From Gammaproteobacteria bacterium (GTDB lineage: Bacteria; Pseudomonadota; Gammaproteobacteria; Pseudomonadales; PIVM01), in the NCBI GenBank assembly GCA_003353945.1, contig PIVM01000020.1:1-60945 (forward strand): DNA of 60,945 nucleotides, read 5' to 3'. The translations under genes and the position numbers were made by a program. Of the stretch, positions 16,659-24,826 are shown piece after piece. The notes under the pieces are model-generated. The model searched no databases, was not told where the DNA came from, and worked only from the letters and a program-made list of their open reading frames with translations. How positions within the stretch are numbered: the stretch's first letter is position 1; each line of letters opens with the position of its first letter.

Positions 16659-18262
16659 TCCATCGATCTCCCCGCATCATCGATCAGTTTTCCAGGATTC
16701 ATCCTCTGCTGCGGGTCAAAATGCCGACAGAGTTGTTCAATAGCCGACATGCCCAACACCCCTTTTTCTTTCACCAGATAAGGCGCATGATCCACACCCA
16801 CACCATGTTGGTGACTGATAGTACCGCGATTACGCACGACTGCTTCACTTCCAGCGCTTTTCAAACACTGCCAGCGTTGTAGTGTATTCTCATAACTGTC
16901 TGCCATTGGAAAAATGTAGGTTGTATATATACTCGAACCTTGCGCATAAAGATGCGATAAATGAGTCAACACATGTAGGGGATATTGTCCTGCTTCATCC
17001 TGTAAGGCCTGCTCGATAGACTCTACCATAGGCGACACATTGATCCAGTCGGTGGCCGTTTCCAGAGTATCCACCACATAACCCAACTCCCACAGGGTTT
17101 CACGCAGATACGGACTACGAAACCGGCTGTGCTGCCATTTTTTGCCCAGTAGTTTCCCCGTGCCAACGCCTCCGACACGTCGCAAAAGCCGGTTCGTTTG
17201 TCGTCGTGCTGAGCGACACTGCTGCCGACTACCCGTGACTCCGTAGGTCACCATGCATTTATTATTATGGCACCCCCTCCAATTGAGATAACACGTTAGC
17301 AGTGAAACCAGATGTGGGTGACCGGCCAGAGTGAGATGGGTTTCGGTTTCCACAGCATTGCTGACTCGCAACATGGATAAGGGGGTTTTGTTTTGCACAA
17401 GCTTCCGAGCCAATTTTTCAGCGCTCGGCCAATCAGGCACAAACGCCACGTAAAAATGTTCTTGTTCAGGCAACCGTGTCACCCTCACCTTGACTTCGGT
17501 CAGTATGCCCATACGCCCTTCAGAACCGAGCAGCATTTCTCGTATATCCAGACCTGCCGAAGAAGCCGGAAAACTGGGGATTTCCAAACTACCCTGTGGT
17601 GTTTCCACGCGACCACCCGCAAACAGTTGTTCGATACGCCCATAACGCATCGACTGCTGACCACTGGAACGACTCGCTACCCAACCACCCAAGGTGGATA
17701 ACTCAAAGGACTGAGGGAAATGCCCCAGTGTATATCCGCGTGCGCGCAACTGCGCTTCCAAATCCGGTCCAGCGACCCCCGCACCAAACGTTGCAATCTG
17801 ACTGTGTTCATCCAAGTTAAGCAACTGGTTCATTCTGCCCATATCAACGGTCAGCACGGGTTTGTCAGAAGCAGGTGGATTAATATGTCCAGCCACTGAA
17901 GTACCGCCACCATAGGGAATCAGCAGTGCGTCCTGCAATTCCGCATAATCGAACAATTCACGAACGTCTTCAGACGTGATTGGATAAGCTACTGCATCGG
18001 GAAAAACCTCAATCTCACCACTGCGCATGGCAAGCCAGTCAGGCAAGCTCTGTCCTCTGGCATGACGCACGCGGGTTTCGCTATCCGTTGTTATGAGAGG
18101 ATGCTGTGACAATCGACTTTCCGGTACCCGGGTACGTACCGAAGATAAGGACGCCTCAACAAGGGATTTTGCGGATCCCAGCCGTTGCTGAAGAAACTGT
18201 TTTGCATTCACCTTGAGCGGGTAACTGTTGGCTTCGTCACCCCAACCATTCCATCGTCGCAT
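16655..18262 (-). CDS. FAD-linked oxidase resembling alkyl-DHAP synthase
   Basis: Alkyl-dihydroxyacetonephosphate synthase swaps the acyl chain of acyl-DHAP for a fatty alcohol, the ether-bond step of ether lipid synthesis. The protein begins MRRWNGWGDE, like the RWNGWG motif of that family, then has the PCMH-type FAD-binding part (YGGGTSVAGH at 117-126, DLEAQLRARGYTLGHFPQS, STLGGWVASRSSGQQSMRYG) and near the end SHQHGVGVDH (His484-x-His486), close to the catalytic HHHG of AGPS. ATG 18262 (535 residues) is preferred to GTG 18292 because GGGAG precedes it and the protein then begins at the family motif. It overlaps the glpD-like gene by 4 bases. Without acyltransferase or fatty-alcohol genes nearby, ether lipid synthesis remains a hypothesis; a general FAD oxidase is the alternative. 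Confidence 0.75.
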   Translation of the reverse strand: MRRWNGWGDEANSYPLKVNAKQFLQQRLGSAKSLVEASLSSVRTRVPESRLSQHPLITTDSETRVRHARGQSLPDWLAMRSGEIEVFPDAVAYPITSEDVRELFDYAELQDALLIPYGGGTSVAGHINPPASDKPVLTVDMGRMNQLLNLDEHSQIATFGAGVAGPDLEAQLRARGYTLGHFPQSFELSTLGGWVASRSSGQQSMRYGRIEQLFAGGRVETPQGSLEIPSFPASSAGLDIREMLLGSEGRMGILTEVKVRVTRLPEQEHFYVAFVPDWPSAEKLARKLVQNKTPLSMLRVSNAVETETHLTLAGHPHLVSLLTCYLNWRGCHNNKCMVTYGVTGSRQQCRSARRQTNRLLRRVGGVGTGKLLGKKWQHSRFRSPYLRETLWELGYVVDTLETATDWINVSPMVESIEQALQDEAGQYPLHVLTHLSHLYAQGSSIYTTYIFPMADSYENTLQRWQCLKSAGSEAVVRNRGTISHQHGVGVDHAPYLVKEKGVLGMSAIEQLCRHFDPQQRMNPGKLIDDAGRSME

Positions 18263-18756
18263 GATGGGTTGCACTCCCAATCTATTAAACACCGTTAATA
18301 AACTGTCAATATGCTATTAATAATAGGAAGAAAAATATCACCCGCTTTCAGAGCAAATTGAATGAATCAACTAGCCAATCCAACAACATCCCCTTCGTGA
18401 GCAGATCCATTTTTCAGAAGTTTTCTGTATCAGACTTTACTTCCGATGATGCAGAAGTAAAGCAATCCGCTTTTTTGAGCCATTTATCAGATAGTTATAA
18501 GCACTTAATGATAATCGCATTTAGAGTATAGCAGTACCAAAAAGAAGTTTTATTTGAATCAGAACAAATTTATCCTCGCTAAGCCTTTGTGTTCATTTTC
18601 TAAATACAGTGTTTGAATGCGCATATTTTTTTGTGAATGCCTTCCCATTTCTTTGACACATTAACTCAGTTAGCTACCTTCAAAGATAAGTCTTGATATT
18701 TTGACACACCTTTCACTATTGCTCTTCCACTATTGTTGAACGGGACTTCGCATCAT
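18263..18756. other. Divergent intergenic region, 494 bases
   Basis: The region holds the inverted repeat listed above and two TTGACA -35-like hexamers on the plus strand, in the final 110 bases before the kinase gene. I could not match either to a convincing -10 box. No gene is seen. Confidence 0.4.
18435..18462. promoter_or_regulatory. Perfect inverted repeat in a divergent promoter region
   Basis: CTTTACTTC (18435-18443) is repeated inverted at 18454-18462 with a 10-base spacer, followed eight bases later by six T (18471-18476). It lies between the divergent AGPS-like and hybrid-kinase genes. As there is no plus-strand gene before it, an operator is more likely than a terminator. Confidence 0.4.
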
Positions 18757-21588
18757 ATGAAATCAACTTTGACGGTTTTCATACTGTGCTTACTCACAAA
18801 TTGCGCTTTGGCCTTGTCAGCACCACAACACGGCATTATTTCAGAGTTAGACTGGTCAAATTCTGACAGCTTCCCTATTAGTCAGACGATTTTGGTAAAG
18901 GAAGAAAACGACAGTGAATCGAGCCCCAAACAGATGCTCGCCAGTTTTCACGACTACTTAAAAGATCAAGATAAGAGCTGGTTGCGTTTTGACAGGGATT
19001 ACCCTGGATCAATTTTTAAAATCACCACCGTATGGGGTGGGTTACGACTACACAATACCAGTAACAGCGACTGGCGGCTGGTGTTTGAAAACAATAACTT
19101 AACAGTTCGTGATACCACTCTTTTTATCTATGAAGGTAATGAGCTACTGGAACAGGCTTCATTTGGTAATAACTACCGTTTTTCTGACCGCAAGATCAAA
19201 ACACGTTTCTTTTTATTTCCTTTAACGATCAAAGCCGAGGAACAACGAGATATCCTGGTGCGAGTCAGGGTTGCAGGAATGAATCGCTCTGTTCTAAATT
19301 CTATTTCATTACGACCTGAAAGCACCTATCTTTTTCAAAATCAAACCACGGAATTGATCACATGGCTTAACTATGGAGCAATGGCACTGTTGACCCTATT
19401 GAGTGTGATTGCTGCGGTAGTACTCAAAAACAGAACATTCGCTTACTTTGCTCTTTTTGTAACAGGTGCCACATTAGTGCAGTTCACCCTCAAAGGCTAT
19501 GCGCTAATCTATCTCTGGCCGGATAACTCTTGGTTACGAAACCACGGCTTTATTCTTTTCACAGCAATCATGTCTTTGAGCTTTATACGGTTCAGTCAGG
19601 AGTTTCTTGATCTGAAAAACCTGGCACCCCGAATCAATGTGATTTGTCATTTCTTCATTTGGTGCATTCTTATCATACTGATCTCCATCCTCCTGTTGAG
19701 TTCTGTCTATCTCTATGCGGGCATTTTTCTGATGATACTCAGCTATACCCTGTCTGTTTTCACCATTATTTTCTCCGGAATATGGTTATGGCAGCAGGGC
19801 AATAGCTTGGCGAGGCAATTCACACTGGCCTGGTTTTCTTTCGCATTCGTGATTATCTACGGCATGATAAACACCTATTTCTATTCAAGAATGGATTTCA
19901 TTAGCTGGGATGCCATCAATATGGCCATCCTGGTTCTTTCTTTAGTCTTGTTCATGGCCATGATTCAGAAACTTCGACAGGGACAATTGGAAAAAAACCA
20001 TGCAATTGCCGAAAGCAAAGCCAAAAGTGAGTTTCTTGCCAAGATGAGCCATGAAATTCGCACACCGATGAACGGCGTGTTGGGTATGGCAGAACTCCTG
20101 AGCGATACCAAGCTGAATAATACTCAGCGCTATTACACGGACGTTATTTATAACTCTGGACGAACACTGCTGAGCGTCATCAACGAGATCCTCGATTACT
20201 CGAAGATCGCTGCTGGCAAAATGCAGCTTGAGAATAATATTTTTAATATTTGTCACCTTGGACAGGAGTGCGTCAGTTTGTTCACGGCACAAGCCCGAGA
20301 GAAAAAACTGGAACTGATTTGTCGGATCGACCCGAAGATGCCACGCATCTGGAATGGAGATGAAACAAGAATACGGCAAATTGTTATCAATCTGTTGGGC
20401 AATGCTTTCAAATTCACCGAAGCCGGTGAAATATTACTCAACATTGAACCTCTGGCCGACGCGAAAGGTGTACACATAGCAGTCAAAGACACGGGGATTG
20501 GCATTACCGAGGAGCAACAGACAAAATTGTTCGAAGATTTTAGTCAGGCAGATGCAAGCATCTCCCGAAAATATGGCGGGACAGGTTTAGGATTGACTAT
20601 CAGTAAACAACTGACAGAAATGATGGGAGGACAAATCGGTTTTGATAGTCACTATGGCATTGGTTCGACTTTCTGGTTCACCGTCCCACTTCAAAGTGTG
20701 ACTGAAACACTCGAACCCGTTGATCACCTTAGTCTATCGAACTGCAAGCTGTTATTGGTGGATGACAACAAGAGCTACTGTGATGTCGTGAAAGAACAGT
20801 TGCTCATGCATGGCATGCAAGTCGACGATGCAGAGAACGGGATGGTTGCATTGGAGATGATCGACAAGGCCGAGGAGGAACAAAAACCCTACGATCTTAT
20901 CTCCATTGATCTTGATATGCCGGTTATGAACGGCATAGAGTTGGCAAAAACACTCAAATCCCGAGCTAGCAAGCACACTTACACCAATATACTGCTGTCC
21001 GCCACAAGTCATTTACCAACAACTGAAGAATACCGAAACTGGGATATAGCCCTTGCAGCACAAAAACCCATTCTTGCCGATGAGCTGTACTCACTGTTCG
21101 TAAAAGCGTTGGGAAAACACATCACAAATACCGACGCAGATACTCAAAGCACAACAGTAACAGATGAAATGACCAGTCAGCACAGTGCGGTAAACCTGCA
21201 CTTACTTGTCGCTGAAGACAATGACGTTAATTATCAGGTTGCTGCCGCAATGCTACGCAAACTGGGGCATCGGGTACAGCGTGCCGAAAACGGCCTGCTC
21301 GCATTAACTCATTTCAAATCTCACAATCTCAATGCCAGATCCGAAAGTTTTGACCTTATTTTTATGGATTGTGAAATGCCTGAAATGGATGGTTTTGTGT
21401 CAACTCAGGCAATACGTCAACTTGAAAATGAACGTCATATGCCAGCTATTCCCATTGTCGCCCTCACCGCACATACGTCTGAAGATAGAATTGCCTTATG
21501 TTCAGATTCAGGAATGGATAGTTACTTGAGCAAACCTATTGAAGGAAACGCACTACAAAAAACAATTCAAACGTATTTTTCCCATTAA
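18757..21588 (+). CDS. Hybrid histidine kinase: 7TMR-DISM sensor, HisKA, HATPase, two receivers
   Basis: This inner-membrane sensor kinase has 943 residues if it starts at ATG 18757; a TTG at 18733 is possible but lacks a good site. In order: signal peptide (to about 21), periplasmic DISM-type beta domain (about 30-195), seven hydrophobic helices (about 200-405), HisKA with His432 in SHEIRTPMNG, HATPase (about 530-645), receiver 1 with phospho-acceptor Asp718 (SIDLDMP), and receiver 2 with Asp871 (FMDCEMP). Receiver 1 lacks the standard Thr/Ser-Ala then Lys spacing found in receiver 2, so it may be less active. There is no HPt domain, so the relay needs a separate HPt protein or acts on another regulator. 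It converges on the minus-strand signalling cluster 78 bases away. Confidence 0.88.
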   Translation: MKSTLTVFILCLLTNCALALSAPQHGIISELDWSNSDSFPISQTILVKEENDSESSPKQMLASFHDYLKDQDKSWLRFDRDYPGSIFKITTVWGGLRLHNTSNSDWRLVFENNNLTVRDTTLFIYEGNELLEQASFGNNYRFSDRKIKTRFFLFPLTIKAEEQRDILVRVRVAGMNRSVLNSISLRPESTYLFQNQTTELITWLNYGAMALLTLLSVIAAVVLKNRTFAYFALFVTGATLVQFTLKGYALIYLWPDNSWLRNHGFILFTAIMSLSFIRFSQEFLDLKNLAPRINVICHFFIWCILIILISILLLSSVYLYAGIFLMILSYTLSVFTIIFSGIWLWQQGNSLARQFTLAWFSFAFVIIYGMINTYFYSRMDFISWDAINMAILVLSLVLFMAMIQKLRQGQLEKNHAIAESKAKSEFLAKMSHEIRTPMNGVLGMAELLSDTKLNNTQRYYTDVIYNSGRTLLSVINEILDYSKIAAGKMQLENNIFNICHLGQECVSLFTAQAREKKLELICRIDPKMPRIWNGDETRIRQIVINLLGNAFKFTEAGEILLNIEPLADAKGVHIAVKDTGIGITEEQQTKLFEDFSQADASISRKYGGTGLGLTISKQLTEMMGGQIGFDSHYGIGSTFWFTVPLQSVTETLEPVDHLSLSNCKLLLVDDNKSYCDVVKEQLLMHGMQVDDAENGMVALEMIDKAEEEQKPYDLISIDLDMPVMNGIELAKTLKSRASKHTYTNILLSATSHLPTTEEYRNWDIALAAQKPILADELYSLFVKALGKHITNTDADTQSTTVTDEMTSQHSAVNLHLLVAEDNDVNYQVAAAMLRKLGHRVQRAENGLLALTHFKSHNLNARSESFDLIFMDCEMPEMDGFVSTQAIRQLENERHMPAIPIVALTAHTSEDRIALCSDSGMDSYLSKPIEGNALQKTIQTYFSH

Positions 21589-21666
21589 TAGGTAAGACAA
21601 AACGAACGGGATAAAAATATGAAAACGTCTCACACATCAATCAACACCTGATTTAACAAAAGCAAT

Positions 21667-23037
21667 TTAAGGCGAATGATTAATCTCCTGCAATTCATCT
21701 AGGTCCTCACACACGGGTAAGCAAATAGAAAAACACGACCCAGAGCCCAGCTCGCTACTTACATCAATACGACCACCATGATTTTGGATAATCCCGAAAG
21801 ATAATGACAACCCTAGTCCAGTTCCCTTGCCGATCGGTTTGGTAGTAAAAAAAGGATCGAATATCTTATTCAGATTTTCTTCCGTGATTCCTTTACCTGT
21901 GTCTCGAATCTCAATACATATCCAATCATTTTCCGCGCTCGTAGTGAGCGTAATCACACCGGATTTCTCAATAGCATGAGCGGCATTCACCAGAATATTC
22001 ACCAGAACCTGATTGATTTGCGAGGACATACAAAATACTTGAGGCAAATCCCCATAGTGCTTTTCCACTGTGGCTTTGTATTTAATTTCATTATTGACGA
22101 TATTTAAGGTGCTATCGAGACATTTGTGCAAATCCGTCCATTCTTTCTCCACTTCCGCTTCATGAGAAAAGTCTTTTAAATCCTGCACTATTTTCTTCAC
22201 ACGATTCACGCCTTCAAGTGACTCGCCGACCAAATCCTTGACGTCTGCCTTCAGGTACTCCAAGTCCACTTTCTTTTTCGCCGCCTTCAATATTTCTAAT
22301 GCTCCACTCCCCTGTTCAATACTCTCTTCCTGGGCTTCATACACTTCGATCAATTCGATCAAATCATTGATGTAAACTTTGAGTGTGCCAAGATTGGAAT
22401 TAATATAACCTACTGGATTATTTATTTCATGAGCGACACCAGCGGCCAATTGCCCAATCGATGCCATTTTTTCTGATTGCATCAATATCTTTTCCGTGGC
22501 TTTTATTTCATTTGCTTTTTCAATAACACGTTGTTCCAACCCTCGATTTATCGCACTGAGTTCGCGTACCTTACCCTCCAAACGATCAACCAACTTATTA
22601 CTGTACTCCTTAAGATGTTTAGATGCCTGTTCTTCACTTAATATATCCTGGCGACCACCAATGTATTCTTCAAGCTCCGAAACAAAACTATCAACGTTAA
22701 TCGGCTTGGTCATATACCCATTACATCCGGCGATAAGGCTCTTTTCCTTGTCCCCTGGTCTAACATTCGCTGTTAATGCAATTATGGGAATATGGGCGCA
22801 AGCTTCAATGCTTTTTATTCGAGTAGCGGCTTCGTAACCATCAAGACCATACATATTCATATCCATCAAAACTAAATTTGGCTGAAATTCATTAGCCATA
22901 TCAATACCAGTAATAGCGTCTTCAGCCTCGATAATCCTATAACCTTCTGTTGACAAGAGTTTTCTAACCAATTGTCGGTTTGATTCATCATCTTCCACAT
23001 ACAAAATAGTTTTACTCTTGCCAATATCACTCATCAC
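21667..23037 (-). CDS. Receiver-histidine kinase protein
   Basis: The 456 residues hold an N-terminal receiver (9-128) with Asp59 (LMDMNM) and Lys111, a coiled coil (about 130-190), a dimerisation/phospho-acceptor helix with His203 in AAGVAHEINNPVGY, and a C-terminal ATPase domain (about 310-445; DTGKGI, GTGLGLS). There is no membrane segment, so it is cytoplasmic. The EKMASIGQLAAGVAHEINNP block is shared with the kinase at 27067-28338, suggesting duplication. It is the last gene of the ten-gene run, 47 bases after the GAF-PAS kinase. A receiver before a kinase usually lets one phosphorelay control the activity of another. Confidence 0.87.
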   Translation of the reverse strand: MMSDIGKSKTILYVEDDESNRQLVRKLLSTEGYRIIEAEDAITGIDMANEFQPNLVLMDMNMYGLDGYEAATRIKSIEACAHIPIIALTANVRPGDKEKSLIAGCNGYMTKPINVDSFVSELEEYIGGRQDILSEEQASKHLKEYSNKLVDRLEGKVRELSAINRGLEQRVIEKANEIKATEKILMQSEKMASIGQLAAGVAHEINNPVGYINSNLGTLKVYINDLIELIEVYEAQEESIEQGSGALEILKAAKKKVDLEYLKADVKDLVGESLEGVNRVKKIVQDLKDFSHEAEVEKEWTDLHKCLDSTLNIVNNEIKYKATVEKHYGDLPQVFCMSSQINQVLVNILVNAAHAIEKSGVITLTTSAENDWICIEIRDTGKGITEENLNKIFDPFFTTKPIGKGTGLGLSLSFGIIQNHGGRIDVSSELGSGSCFSICLPVCEDLDELQEINHSP

Positions 23038-23084
23038 TATTCACCCACTTATATAAAATTCACCCACAATCCACAACGCGGTTT

Positions 23085-24779
23085 TCAATTTGTATTCGAT
23101 GGTATTATGGTAAAAAATGTAGATCCTTTTCCTGGCTCGCTTTGAACCCATACTTTTCCGCCATGTTTTTCAACAATACTTTTCACTAATGACAAGCCAA
23201 TGCCTAGTCCAGCGTATTTTTTTGCTGATCCGCAATCAAGCTGATGGAAACTATGAAAAATCTGTTCAAAATGTTCTTTAGAAATACCCGCACCGGAGTC
23301 CTTTACTTTAATCAGCACATAATTATCACTGGACTTCAATTCTATTTTCTGGAAAATCTCTTCGACGTTATCAATCAATGAATACTCCACACTGATTTGA
23401 CCATTACGTGTATATTTAATTGCATTTAGTACCAGTTGTTTTATTGCCTTTCCCAAAAGAACAGCATCGGCACGAACACTGATAGGAACTACCGGAAAAT
23501 GACACTGAATGTCATCGTTGTTTTCATCAGCCACATCTTTCAAGGAATCAACAACAGCTTGTATGCAATTGTCTAACGATGTTTTATCAATGTTAAGTTC
23601 TATTGAATCAGTTTCGAACAAGGACAGGTCAAGTATATCCTCAATTATAGTAAGTAAACGTTGTGAGCTGCTCAATATATGCGAAAGGCTGTCCTTCTGC
23701 TCAGGATTAACTGGGCCATCAATCCCTTTTTTTAATGCTGCGGAAAAACCAATAATCGAATTAAGCGGTGTGCGCAACTCATGAGAAAGGTTGCTGAGAA
23801 ACTCTGTTTTGTACCGATCTGCCCTTATCAAATCATCTTCACTTTTTTTCTTATCATCAATATCGAGATGTATTCCAGTGGCACACAACGGTTCGTGATT
23901 TTCATCAAACTCAGTAAATCTGCCCTTGCATAAAAACCAACGCCAAGCCCCACTACTCTCCCTAATTCTCATTTCAGTTTTTATATACTGTGCGACTCCC
24001 TTTCGATGCAAGTCGAAATTATCCAGCACAGTCTGCCAATCGTCAGGGTGCACCAACATTTTCCAATGTGGCACTTGCTGACGAAATGTCTCACGATCAT
24101 AACCCAAGATCTCATGCCATTTGTCATCATGCTCCATATAATCTTCGTCAACGTTCCATCGCCACAACGATATATTGGATGCATCCACCGCCATACTCAG
24201 ACGCTGTTCACTGGCGATAAGCTTTGTCTCAGCTATATTTTTATCAATCAACCCGACTATGGCGTTGGCATAACTTTTTAAAAATCCCTTATCTCTATCC
24301 ACTAACTCATAATCTAAATCAATTATGATATGTATCACTCCATAAGATTGTTTATCGCAGCCTACTATTGGCACTAGTATGTGCGTGATCTTATTGGAAT
24401 TGGCATTAGCATCATCCTCATCTTCTGAGATCACTTCAATATCATCACAACCGTCAAAGAATCTCTCAACGCATTTGCAATTAGGATCCCCAAAATAACT
24501 ACAGTGCCCATTTCCTCTAAAAAAACCGGGATAATCAGAAGAATTTCGACTTGTATTTACACCCACATTAATAATCTGAGGGGCTTCACCTGCTTCATTT
24601 TTTAAAACAATAACCCCTTTCGCTTTGCCACTGTAGAGCGGTACTGATAATAAAGTAGCTAATACCAACTGTAATTGCCCTACCAAACTGCCAGACTGCA
24701 ACGATATTCTCAATACAGTGTTGATCACCTGCTCGCGCTGGAAATCAGACCAAATTGATGACGTATTTTTGCTAGTCAT
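23085..24779 (-). CDS. GAF-PAS histidine kinase with a cysteine-rich sensor region
   Basis: This is a 564-residue cytoplasmic kinase. A GAF-like domain fills about 15-185 and holds Cys93, Cys101, Cys103 and Cys111 in a short insert, plus Cys141. A PAS-3 fold follows (about 195-310; SLWRWNVDED, GAWRWFLCKGRF), then HisKA with His333 in SNLSHELRTPLNS and an ATPase domain (about 430-560; DSGAGIS, GLGIGLSLVKSI). The close cysteines could bind a metal or sense redox state, but that is conjecture. It lies 47 bases from each neighbour, before the receiver-kinase and after the REC-GspE ATPase gene. Confidence 0.87.
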   Translation of the reverse strand: MTSKNTSSIWSDFQREQVINTVLRISLQSGSLVGQLQLVLATLLSVPLYSGKAKGVIVLKNEAGEAPQIINVGVNTSRNSSDYPGFFRGNGHCSYFGDPNCKCVERFFDGCDDIEVISEDEDDANANSNKITHILVPIVGCDKQSYGVIHIIIDLDYELVDRDKGFLKSYANAIVGLIDKNIAETKLIASEQRLSMAVDASNISLWRWNVDEDYMEHDDKWHEILGYDRETFRQQVPHWKMLVHPDDWQTVLDNFDLHRKGVAQYIKTEMRIRESSGAWRWFLCKGRFTEFDENHEPLCATGIHLDIDDKKKSEDDLIRADRYKTEFLSNLSHELRTPLNSIIGFSAALKKGIDGPVNPEQKDSLSHILSSSQRLLTIIEDILDLSLFETDSIELNIDKTSLDNCIQAVVDSLKDVADENNDDIQCHFPVVPISVRADAVLLGKAIKQLVLNAIKYTRNGQISVEYSLIDNVEEIFQKIELKSSDNYVLIKVKDSGAGISKEHFEQIFHSFHQLDCGSAKKYAGLGIGLSLVKSIVEKHGGKVWVQSEPGKGSTFFTIIPSNTN

Positions 24780-24826
24780 GCCTTGAAAATCCCTCCATTA
24801 GTTTTATATTCCAGTCTATTTGTTAA

